Source of the DNA: JABMPU01 sp964457455
Lineage (GTDB): Bacteria; Cloacimonadota; Cloacimonadia; Cloacimonadales; TCS61
Direction: 5' to 3'
DNA: 16,020 nt
NCBI GenBank assembly: GCA_964457455.1
Contig: CAYWJN010000065.1
Coordinates: 1 to 16,020, forward strand
The notes beneath the pieces are model-generated. The model saw nothing but the letters and a program-made list of their open reading frames with translations. It made no database searches and was not told where the DNA came from. Made by a program: the position numbers and the translations under genes. Shown here piece by piece: positions 1 through 6,702 of this stretch; position 1 is the stretch's first letter, and each line of letters begins with the position of its first letter.

Positions 1-804
1 TATCCACTTAAGTGATTCAGCCTTGTTTAAGGTCATAGAATTGGAAAAGAACTCCTTTACTTTCTTACATAAAATCCAATGAACATAATACTCGTCACCT
101 TCTTTCTGTAGTTTTCGTTCTGCATCAGGATTTTGATCTAAAAACCATTGATAGAATAAATCATCAAATAATCTACCACCCAAATACATATCACCCCAAG
201 CTTTGCAGACATCAAGATGTTGCATATACGTAAAATCACAAGTTCCACCTCCAAAATCTACAACCAAAATTCCACCTTGGGTTTGCCTTGCTGATAAATC
301 TTTATTCCATAAATGGTAAATTAATGCACCAACCGGTTCAGGTAAAAGTTTTACTTTTCCGTAACCAGATTCTTTTGCAATACTTGTCAGAGTTTTTTTG
401 TATTCTTCACTTGCTTGAGCAGGAACACCCATCATTACTTGATGCTTATCTGGATTAAAATCAATCCTCTTTGCTTGAAGTTGAGTTACAATTGATTCTA
501 AAAAGTCAGTAGCATATTGTTTTGCTTCTGAATCAATTATGATGTCGGGTTTAAAATGAGTTCGGAGTTTATAAGATTTTTTCTCTTTATTTGATGATTC
601 ACCCCATTCTTGCTCGGCAATTGTTCCAATCAGATTTGATTTATTTGGTCTATACATTATCGTTGATGAAATACTACCAACTTGATCATTTCCGAAATCG
701 ATTGTTCTTGTTTTGTGACCATCAGACTCTGTTAAGAATTTGCAAAAATATGAATTTGAAGTTCCAAAATCTATTCCAATTACTTGTTTACTATCAACTG
801 ACAT
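1..804 (-). CDS. Hsp70-family ATPase (DnaK/YegD-like), C-terminus cut by window edge
   Basis: The 268 codons present translate to an Hsp70/actin-fold nucleotide-binding domain. Phosphate-1 loop IGIDFGTSNS is at residues 9-18, phosphate-2 VVDFGGGTCDF at about 181-191, LLPEPVGALIYH at 153-164 and LGGRLFDD at 208-215. The phosphate-1 loop has FGTSNS where DnaK has LGTTNS, and the domain is more compact, so this is an accessory Hsp70 rather than housekeeping DnaK. It should bind and hydrolyse ATP in the cytoplasm. The start at 804 is preceded by a strong AGGAGGAG site, and its ATG overlaps the upstream stop codon by one base (TAATG), implying translational coupling to the GrpE-like membrane protein. 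Whether it has a substrate-binding domain cannot be seen because the reading frame is open at base 1. Confidence 0.9.
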   Translation of the reverse strand, partial: MSVDSKQVIGIDFGTSNSYFCKFLTESDGHKTRTIDFGNDQVGSISSTIMYRPNKSNLIGTIAEQEWGESSNKEKKSYKLRTHFKPDIIIDSEAKQYATDFLESIVTQLQAKRIDFNPDKHQVMMGVPAQASEEYKKTLTSIAKESGYGKVKLLPEPVGALIYHLWNKDLSARQTQGGILVVDFGGGTCDFTYMQHLDVCKAWGDMYLGGRLFDDLFYQWFLDQNPDAERKLQKEGDEYYVHWILCKKVKEFFSNSMTLNKAESLKWI

Positions 805-1964
805 TATCTCCTCCTAATTTTTCGTGCAATGCCTTTTTTAATTACAGTGCCATCTTTAATAATGGCTTTCTTTTCAATATATACTTTATCACCTTCTTCA
901 ATTGCACCAAATGCATTATATGTTTTTTCAGAATCATCACTCCATTCAAATTCGTCTGGTTTAATTAATTTGTCAGAAATAAATACCGGTTCACCTTCAA
1001 TCCCTTCAATTCCTAAATTCTTTGCAGTAACTATCATCTCACTTGCAACATCTACCAAATACTCTTTTGGACTTTGATGAATCTTATAAATGCATTCAAT
1101 CAGGTCATTCATACTTTTGTCGCTTTGATTTTCATCTTTTGAAGGTTGTCGAAGCCAATTCTGTATAAATTCTAATGAACCTGTTAACCATAGATAAATT
1201 GAATTATCTACAATTTTTCTGTAATCTTCTTGGTCAAAAATAACTTTTCGTTTTGCGAGTACTAAGATTATTAATATCATAAAATATGAAAATATTCTTT
1301 TAAGGAAAGGAGAAAAACCTTTGTTTTTCCCTTTAAGAGATCTCCATAGACCACCCAAACCACTTGCTGCCTTTGCTGTAAAAAATATATCTGCAACAGT
1401 AATCAATCCCAAGCCAATTAGAAAGGCAGATTTAATTTTTCTATTTTTAGAAATATAACAATGGAAAAAAATTATTAAACCAGCTCCTAAAGGACCACCA
1501 ATGATCATACCTAATCGTGAAGCATCAGCTTTATTCATTATTAAAAGAAAAAATAAAGGTAATAGATAGCCACCCAATATGGTGCCAATTAAAGCAGTTA
1601 AAGCAGCTCTCCAATTTATGAGTTCAGTTGTCTTTGCTGGTTCTGGGATTGTTAAAGGGTGTTTTTCTAACCATTTATAAAAATCTAATTTCAATAAATC
1701 AATAGAGATTTTACTTTTTGAATTAACATCATCTTGTAAATCAACTGAAAGAGTATTTATAACTTCTTCGTTACATAATCCTTCAGTTAAAGAGATTTCT
1801 ACTTTATCCTTTGCTAATACTAATTGTTCTTTAGCCGGATATTGAGTTTCTTTGAGATTGCTCATATAAATTGCAGTAAAATTGTTTGTTAATTTTTCTT
1901 GAATTAAAATTGGTTTTTCTTCTTTTGTTTTGTTTAATTTTTTCTTCTTTTTTAGAAATTTCAT
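804..1964 (-). CDS. Membrane protein with GrpE-like C-terminal head, partner of the adjacent Hsp70
   Basis: The ATG at 1964 gives 386 residues; a TTG one codon earlier is possible but lies too close to the AGGAGGAG site. Residue numbers here count from that TTG. The N-terminus is very basic (six consecutive lysines near residue 6) and residues 1-115 look cytosolic. Four hydrophobic segments lie near 121-144, 153-172, 180-198 and 225-238. A soluble C-terminal part (about 283-387) has a helix followed by a pattern like the GrpE beta head: KNLGIEGIEGEP, then IEEGDKVYIEKKAIIKDG and VIKKGIARKIRRR. Compare GrpE's fGVe...G.vl.v.qkGy...grvlr.a.V.v. Known: GrpE exchanges nucleotide on Hsp70. Inferred: this protein recruits or recharges the Hsp70 encoded directly downstream at the membrane. 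The membrane part resembles no family I can name. Confidence 0.75.
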   Translation of the reverse strand: MKFLKKKKKLNKTKEEKPILIQEKLTNNFTAIYMSNLKETQYPAKEQLVLAKDKVEISLTEGLCNEEVINTLSVDLQDDVNSKSKISIDLLKLDFYKWLEKHPLTIPEPAKTTELINWRAALTALIGTILGGYLLPLFFLLIMNKADASRLGMIIGGPLGAGLIIFFHCYISKNRKIKSAFLIGLGLITVADIFFTAKAASGLGGLWRSLKGKNKGFSPFLKRIFSYFMILIILVLAKRKVIFDQEDYRKIVDNSIYLWLTGSLEFIQNWLRQPSKDENQSDKSMNDLIECIYKIHQSPKEYLVDVASEMIVTAKNLGIEGIEGEPVFISDKLIKPDEFEWSDDSEKTYNAFGAIEEGDKVYIEKKAIIKDGTVIKKGIARKIRRR

Positions 1965-1982
1965 CAATACTCCTCCTAACTT

Positions 1983-3026
1983 TTAATTTGTAAAACTTAT
2001 ACAGTGCAGAACTCCACCAAATTTTGCTAACTCATCACAATTTATTATTATCACATCAAAACCAAGATCAGTTAGCATCTTTTTATTAATTTCATTATAT
2101 TCATTATCATCTGCTTTTTCGAATTTATAAAATGGCAAAATTATTGTATTATTTAATCTAAGAAAATTAATGTATATTCCTTTTGCACTCTGAATGTTCT
2201 TAATCTCATTTTTTCCAATTGGATTTTCTTGAATTCGAGTTGGCTTGAAATTATTATAGGTTAATATTTTTTTAATTTGAGAAACATATTCGTTGTCTTT
2301 TGTAAAATCTATTTCGTCAGGATATTCGCTTAAAAGGATTTTCTTTTCATCTAAAAAAGCTAAATATCCATCAGAATGTGCAATTTCATCACCTTTTAAA
2401 ACTGGAATAAAAATTGGGTCGATATTAAGATTTTCTTTAATGATTTCTTCAATTTGTTTTTCTGAAAATTTGTTTTGATTATCTTTAATTATTCTTTCAA
2501 TTATAAAACCGACTTCACCATTTGTTGCTAAATTTCCACCATCCCAGATTAGTGGGATGTTAATTATTTTTTTGTTTAAAATAGAGTTTAATGTATTCAT
2601 ACTTTTGTTAATTAAATTAGCTGTTTTACTATAACTATATTTTGGTTTGAAAATTGGTTTAACAATTTCATCTTCAAAATTAAAACCTGCAAAATCTCTC
2701 AACCAAATAGAGTTCAATTCATTATTTACGACATATTTAAGGTTTGCTCTTAAATCCTTTATCTTTTCCCCGATTAGAGTTGTTTTTACAAAAATGATTA
2801 ATTCAATTTCTTTAGGAATTAGTTTAATTAATTTGTTATAAAAATCGGTTAATTCATTATAATTGCAGTCATCTTCTTTGATACCTTCGGGATAAATTAA
2901 ATAAAGCTCTGTAATTTCAGAAAAATCAGTTTGAATCATACTTTGCTCCTTGCTTCTTTTTTGCATTGCAGTTAGAATAATACTAAAAGCAATTATTATC
3001 AATAAACCCAAAATAAAATACTTCAT
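1983..3026 (-). CDS. Agmatine deiminase / peptidyl-arginine deiminase family protein with N-terminal membrane anchor
   Basis: The 347-residue protein carries the guanidino-group hydrolase signatures of the agmatine deiminase/bacterial PAD family. SIWLRDFAGF is at 106-115 (D111), WDGGNLATNG at 161-170 (D162, GGN), EIAHSDGYLAF at 214-224 (H217, D219) and FGGVLHCIS near the end with the nucleophile C342. The usual GGGxHC is GGVLHC here. The expected activity is hydrolysis of agmatine, or of an arginine side chain, to ammonia and the N-carbamoyl/citrulline product. Residues 4-20 are strongly hydrophobic after Met-Lys, without a lipobox, so the protein is probably membrane-anchored or exported, unlike the usual cytosolic AguA. 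A start at Met21 would remove the anchor but has no ribosome site; the chosen start has a weak GAG about 10 bases upstream. The gene ends 18 bases before the GrpE-like gene, so they are probably cotranscribed. Substrate is unknown. Confidence 0.82.
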   Translation of the reverse strand: MKYFILGLLIIIAFSIILTAMQKRSKEQSMIQTDFSEITELYLIYPEGIKEDDCNYNELTDFYNKLIKLIPKEIELIIFVKTTLIGEKIKDLRANLKYVVNNELNSIWLRDFAGFNFEDEIVKPIFKPKYSYSKTANLINKSMNTLNSILNKKIINIPLIWDGGNLATNGEVGFIIERIIKDNQNKFSEKQIEEIIKENLNIDPIFIPVLKGDEIAHSDGYLAFLDEKKILLSEYPDEIDFTKDNEYVSQIKKILTYNNFKPTRIQENPIGKNEIKNIQSAKGIYINFLRLNNTIILPFYKFEKADDNEYNEINKKMLTDLGFDVIIINCDELAKFGGVLHCISFTN

Positions 3027-3044
3027 CTACATTTCACTCTTTTT

Positions 3045-3165
3045 CTAAGTTACTTACCCATAACATACGTACCCGCATCTAATACTTCATGGCGTATAAC
3101 CGCCACTATAGTTACCATTTTTTATGGCGTGATAACCACAAATTTTAGGTTACTCTACAACTTAG
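3045..3165. repeat. Non-coding stretch with direct near-repeats, a small palindrome and 7-bp terminal inverted repeat
   Basis: The 227 bases between the deiminase and the ammonia-lyase hold no gene. ATGGCGTATAACC at 3089-3101 recurs as ATGGCGTGATAACC at 3124-3137 (one inserted base). The first copy is also a hairpin: TGGCG (3090-3094), six-base loop, CGCCA (3101-3105). CTAAGTT at 3045-3051 is inverted as AACTTAG at 3159-3165, framing the block. It could be a degenerate small mobile element or a regulatory region for the deiminase operon. I see no clear promoter. Confidence 0.4.
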
Positions 3166-3253
3166 CCAAGTTCTTCATCAATATGAAATGTATCAAGATG
3201 TTTTTTTAATAAAATACTGCTCCTTCATTATCGAATGAGCAGCATTATGAATT

Positions 3254-4780
3254 CTAATACCTTTTCAGCTCACCAATCACTTGTTCCACTGCATGCAGGA
3301 TTTTGCGGGTCTTCACTGTTTCCATCATATTATTGTGGTCTGTGTAAAGTGTGCGGTCCACATCGAGATGTTCCACCACTTCTCTTACAGCATCATGAGC
3401 GACTTGAGTTCCAATTCCAAATTTGAAATCTCTGAAATCCAAAGCTTGAGCAGCAGCAATGAATTCAATTCCCAAAATGCCGTAGGCATTATCGATGATC
3501 TGCCTGGTTTTCAGGGCAGTATTCATTCCCATACTCACAAAATCTTCCTGGTCTGCAGCAGCCGGGATAGATTGAATCGAAGCTGGAGTAGAAAGAATTC
3601 GCTGCTCCACGATCATCATATCTGCAGTGTACTGGCTGAGCATATGACCCGAATACATACCTGCCCCTTTGGTTAAAAATGCCGGTAAACCAACACTGAG
3701 AGCAGGATTCAAAAGACGATTCAGACGGCGTTCGGAAATCACGCAGACCATTGTGATAACTGCACCGAGCATATCTAAAGGCACACTGATAGGAGAACCC
3801 TGGAAATTTGCTCCTGTAATTACAACTTCTTCATCCGGAAGAAAAATGGGATTATCCCCCACTCCGTTAAGTTCAATTTCCAATTGACTTCTCGTCCATC
3901 TAAGCTGGTCGCGAGCAGCTCCGATAACCTGCGGTGAAGACCTCATGCTGTATGCATCCTGAACTTTTACTTTCATTCCTTTCAGCAGGTCTGAGCCTGC
4001 GAGCATTTTCTGGATATTTTCCGCAGAAGTAACAGCTCCCTGAAATCCACGCAATTTATGAAGCCGCACATCATAAGGTTTGAGATTTGCCATCAAAGCT
4101 TCTAAAGTCATGGCACAGGCGATTTCTGCCTGTTTCAAAAATCTTTCAGCTTCATAAATCTGAATTGCAGCCATTCCTGCTGTCAGATTGCTGCCATTAA
4201 TGCAGGCAAGTCCATCTCTTGCTTTCAGACCCGGAACGGGAATTCCTGCCTGATCCAATGCAGTTTTTCCAGGCAGACATTTACCTTTATAAAAAGCTTC
4301 ACCTTCTCCCATCATGAGCAAAGCAATCTGGCTCATGGGAGCAAGATCACCGCAAGCACCCACGCTTCCCTTCTCACACACCACAGGAGTAACTCCTTTA
4401 TTCAACATTTCAACCAGAGTTTGAGTGATATCTGGTCTGCAGGCAGAATGACCATTTGCATGAACATTGGCTCGCGATAACATTGCAGCACGAACGTGTT
4501 CAATGGGACACGGCTTGCCAATTCCTGCTGAATGGTTATAAATAAGATATTTCTGGAATTGCTTTATCTGCTCTTCGGTTAATACGATTTCAGAAAATTC
4601 ACCAATACCGGTATTTACACCGTACATGATCTCTTTTTGTTCGATCTTCTTTTCGATGAAAGCTCTGCATTTTTTTATTCGTGCTAAAGCATCCGGATGT
4701 AATTCTACCTTTTCATTTCTAACAGCAACATTATAAACATCTTCGATGGTTAGATTTTTTCCAGTGATAATAACAGCCAT
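3254..4780 (-). CDS. hutH: Histidine/aromatic amino acid ammonia-lyase (HAL/PAL/TAL family) with Ala-Cys-Gly MIO triad
   Basis: At 508 residues this has normal length for histidine ammonia-lyase, which converts L-histidine to trans-urocanate and ammonia in the cytoplasm. Its numbering fits Pseudomonas putida HAL closely: Tyr53 (YGVNTGIG), His83 (NHSAGIG), N195 (INGS), Y277/R280 (QDAYSMRSSPQ), F326 (NFQGSP) and E412 (DQEDFVSMG). The electrophilic MIO cofactor normally forms from Ala142-Ser143-Gly144. Here the codons gct-tgc-ggt give Ala-Cys-Gly (SVGACGDLAP). His83 and Glu412 argue for histidine as substrate, while NFQGSPISV looks more like the PAL/TAL version of that loop, so another aromatic amino acid is possible. 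AGGAG lies six bases before the ATG. No hutU, hutI or hutG is nearby. The gene looks richer in G+C than the block to its left. Confidence 0.9.
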   Translation of the reverse strand: MAVIITGKNLTIEDVYNVAVRNEKVELHPDALARIKKCRAFIEKKIEQKEIMYGVNTGIGEFSEIVLTEEQIKQFQKYLIYNHSAGIGKPCPIEHVRAAMLSRANVHANGHSACRPDITQTLVEMLNKGVTPVVCEKGSVGACGDLAPMSQIALLMMGEGEAFYKGKCLPGKTALDQAGIPVPGLKARDGLACINGSNLTAGMAAIQIYEAERFLKQAEIACAMTLEALMANLKPYDVRLHKLRGFQGAVTSAENIQKMLAGSDLLKGMKVKVQDAYSMRSSPQVIGAARDQLRWTRSQLEIELNGVGDNPIFLPDEEVVITGANFQGSPISVPLDMLGAVITMVCVISERRLNRLLNPALSVGLPAFLTKGAGMYSGHMLSQYTADMMIVEQRILSTPASIQSIPAAADQEDFVSMGMNTALKTRQIIDNAYGILGIEFIAAAQALDFRDFKFGIGTQVAHDAVREVVEHLDVDRTLYTDHNNMMETVKTRKILHAVEQVIGELKRY

Positions 4781-4841
4781 TTTTATCTCCTAATTTGTTT
4801 TTTATAAAGTATTTTGTAAAATAAAATATTTTTATCAGAAC

Positions 4842-4911
4842 TGTCACACTGAGCGTATAGGAAGTGTTAACTTACATTGTTTTGTATCCTTCGACTTCGC
4901 TCAGGATGACA
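4842..4911. repeat. Dispersed-type inverted repeat (TGTCA..CTGAGCG element)
   Basis: The arms TGTCACACTGAGCG (4842-4855) and CGCTCAGGATGACA (4898-4911) are inverted copies with 12 of 14 positions matching, around a 42-base core that includes CCTTCGACTTCG. From general knowledge, sequences of this form are common as scattered intergenic repeats in environmental bacterial genomes. It sits downstream of the DUF5683-like operon and upstream of hutH, within the 162-base gap 4781-4942. Folded RNA from it could help end the operon transcript. Only one copy is in this window, so its repeated nature is inferred. Confidence 0.6.
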
Positions 4912-4942
4912 AAAACATCCAATTATGCAGACCTCTTATATC

Positions 4943-5611
4943 TTAAAATTGATATCTGCAAAATAAGCCGGGATTCAAATCTTTATCAAAACCAACTTTA
5001 ACTTCTAATCTTTTCAGTTTGGAACTTATTCTCATGGAGTGTATTGCACTGAAGATATGATTGGCAATAATCGCTCCGGTAAATACTTGTACATAATCGG
5101 AATATTGCAGAATTCTTTTTCTCAGAACTCCGTATTGTTTCTTTTTATCTTTATTATCCCAATTCCAATAATATTCATCAGAATAGATATTGTTCTGAAT
5201 ATATTCCTCGCGAGCAACCGGGTCTTCGATTTTTTCTGCTTCAGCCAGGATATGAGCATTGTAGCCACCGGCTTCATAACCTGAACTTGTATATTTTTTC
5301 AGATGACCAAAATAGGATTCATCATAATTTCGGGATGGATCGATATGAGCATATTTTATGGCGTATTTGAAGGAAGCTGTTTCTTTAAAATCGGATTCCT
5401 CCAAATAATAGTATTTGGCAGACCATAATATTATTTCAGCAGCAATGAGAGCATAACCGGATTTATGACCTACGGAAAGTTCTCCCCAGCCCGGGAATAT
5501 CGCAGATTTCAGCATATTTGTGGCAGGGCTAATATTTTTTGCTGAAAGAGTACAAAAAAAAGTTAACACTAAAATCAGTAAGAAAATGCTGCGTTTAGAA
5601 TTTATATTCAT
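4943..5611 (-). CDS. DUF5683-like exported protein, paralogue 1 (last gene of the operon)
   Basis: The ATG at 5611 gives 222 residues; a TTG two codons earlier is the only longer option. The N-terminus is a good signal peptide (SKRS, a hydrophobic stretch about 9-22, then TLSA before KN). After it comes the family signature KSAIFPGWGELSVGHKSGY (about 35-53), followed by a hydrophobic segment ALIAAEIILW. The middle is rich in Tyr and Asp with a WNW motif near Tyr-Tyr. A second hydrophobic stretch, VFTGAIIANHIFSAIHS, precedes a beta-like C-terminus ending RYQF. The ATG lies 17 bases inside the end of the preceding paralogue, and there is no good ribosome site, so it is probably translated by coupling. 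The function of DUF5683 proteins is not known to me; the position suggests an envelope role with the PorV-like protein and peptidase. Confidence 0.75.
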   Translation of the reverse strand: MNINSKRSIFLLILVLTFFCTLSAKNISPATNMLKSAIFPGWGELSVGHKSGYALIAAEIILWSAKYYYLEESDFKETASFKYAIKYAHIDPSRNYDESYFGHLKKYTSSGYEAGGYNAHILAEAEKIEDPVAREEYIQNNIYSDEYYWNWDNKDKKKQYGVLRKRILQYSDYVQVFTGAIIANHIFSAIHSMRISSKLKRLEVKVGFDKDLNPGLFCRYQF

Positions 5612-6266
5612 ATCCAATTTTTAATCCTTTATTTTCCCAAACCGGGGCAACAGTTAATTTGCCGTAATATTTATTTTGTTTATTATATTTTTTGGCAGAA
5701 ATCGCACTATCCAGAACACTTACCAACCTATTTAAAATTAAACCTGCCACAGCAAAATTAGCACAAATTTCCAGGTCTTGTTTTTGCCGACGCAGTTTTT
5801 TAAATTTAGACCAGTTTTTTCCGGTTTCCCAATCCCAGCCTTCATCTTCAGGAATTAGATGCAAATTCAAATATTCTTGGTAAGCTTCCTCATCATGATA
5901 ATAAATAAGAAAATAATTTCTCGCTGCCAGGATGATTCTCGCATTATATTCTTCACTGCTGATATAATCTTGAGCATCTTGATATAAATCATCCGAACTG
6001 TTTTCTGGAATACCGGCATTGGCAAAGGCAAATTGTTCATAAGAATCTATTTTCCATTCAGTTTCAGATTTGAACCTGAAATAAGAAAATAAAATGGCAA
6101 ATTCCGCTCCCAAGAAAAATCCGGCTTTTGTAGGATTCTTTGTGTAGATTTCTCCCAAACCTGGAAGAATGGCAGAATACAACATTGCTTTTCTTGCTGA
6201 TAATTGCTGGCTGAAAAGATTGAACGAAATGATCAGCAAGAAAAATAAAAGGAGTATCTTTTTCAT
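5595..6266 (-). CDS. DUF5683-like exported protein, paralogue 2
   Basis: This 223-residue protein starts with a clear signal peptide (KK, hydrophobic 4-18, then FSQ). The family signature RKAMLYSAILPGLGEIYTKN follows at about 25-44 (PGLGE where a typical DUF5683 has PGxGQ), then a hydrophobic segment GFFLGAEFAILF. A WDW motif at 144-146 matches WNW in paralogue 1. A second hydrophobic segment (about 168-189) ends in DSAISAKKYN, and the tail forms beta-like strands ending GYEYKF. Its ATG lies three bases after the stop of paralogue 3 (TAATAAATG), and its own 3' end overlaps paralogue 1, so the three are one translation-coupled block. Only a weak AAAGG precedes the start. Function is unassigned; membrane-associated and facing the periplasm is the likely location. 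Confidence 0.78.
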   Translation of the reverse strand: MKKILLLFFLLIISFNLFSQQLSARKAMLYSAILPGLGEIYTKNPTKAGFFLGAEFAILFSYFRFKSETEWKIDSYEQFAFANAGIPENSSDDLYQDAQDYISSEEYNARIILAARNYFLIYYHDEEAYQEYLNLHLIPEDEGWDWETGKNWSKFKKLRRQKQDLEICANFAVAGLILNRLVSVLDSAISAKKYNKQNKYYGKLTVAPVWENKGLKIGYEYKF

Positions 6267-6269
6267 TTA

Positions 6270-6691
6270 TTAGAACCTTTTACTGATAATGAGAGCAGGA
6301 GAAATATTGTTTTGCACCATTACAGGCATCAGTTTGATTTTCAGAGAATTATCGGAAATATATTCCCTATTATATTTTTNNNNNNNNNNNNNNNNNNNNN
6401 NNNNNNNNNNNNNNNNNNNNNNNNNNNNNNNNNNNNNNNNNNNNNNNNNNNNNNNNNNNNNNNNNNNNNNNNNNNNNNNCCGATTTCTATCACCGGAAAA
6501 ATGTAGGTAGTGATGCTTTTACGATTTGCGTAAAATTGCCCGGCACCCGGAAAAATTCCAGAAAACAGCATTGCTTTCCTGGCATTTTTTTTTTCATAAT
6601 TCACAGCAATAATATCGTTTCTAATTTCCTGAGCTGCCATAGAGATAAAAATAATCATAACGACCAGAATGGATAAAATTTTCTTATTCAT
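6270..6691 (-). CDS. DUF5683-like exported protein, paralogue 3, interrupted by the assembly gap
   Basis: Both ends can be read, the middle is missing. The 5' part (6480-6691) gives 70 residues: signal peptide, then RKAMLFSGIFPGAGQFYANR, the same signature as paralogues 1 and 2 and with the canonical PGxGQ. To the left of the gap the frame ending at TAA 6270-6272 gives 35 residues beginning KYNREY and ending LIISKRF. It lines up with the paralogue 2 tail KKYNKQ...GYEYKF. The two halves are out of frame across 100 N, but a 100-N run is the usual symbol for a gap of unknown size, so this is not evidence of a frameshift. AAGGAG eight bases before the start overlaps the stop of the M6 peptidase gene (TAAAGGAG). 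Confidence 0.7.
6380..6479. other. Assembly gap (100 N)
   Basis: There are exactly 100 N, so the true length is probably unknown. It removes the middle of DUF5683-like paralogue 3. Judging from the 222-223 residues of its siblings, about 350 bases of that gene may be missing. Confidence 0.99.
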
Positions 6692-6702
6692 AATTGACTC
6701 CT

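Noticed and set aside
591..968. Plus-strand reading frame of 125 codons
   Set aside because: It is rich in Phe, Cys and Asn as expected from the reverse complement of AT-rich coding DNA, and lies opposite the Hsp70 and GrpE-like genes.
3045..3165. Integron attC site
   Set aside because: The block is imperfectly palindromic and contains GTTATAC and ATAACC strings, but none fits the R-box consensus GTTRRRY/RYYYAAC, and no integrase or cassette array is present.
3218..3244. Intrinsic terminator just after hutH
   Set aside because: The stem around the ATCG loop pairs only five bases continuously before mismatches, and the minus-strand side runs into mixed A/T rather than a T tract.
6289..6510. 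Plus-strand reading frames across the N gap
   Set aside because: They consist largely of unknown residues and lie opposite a well-supported DUF5683-like gene.
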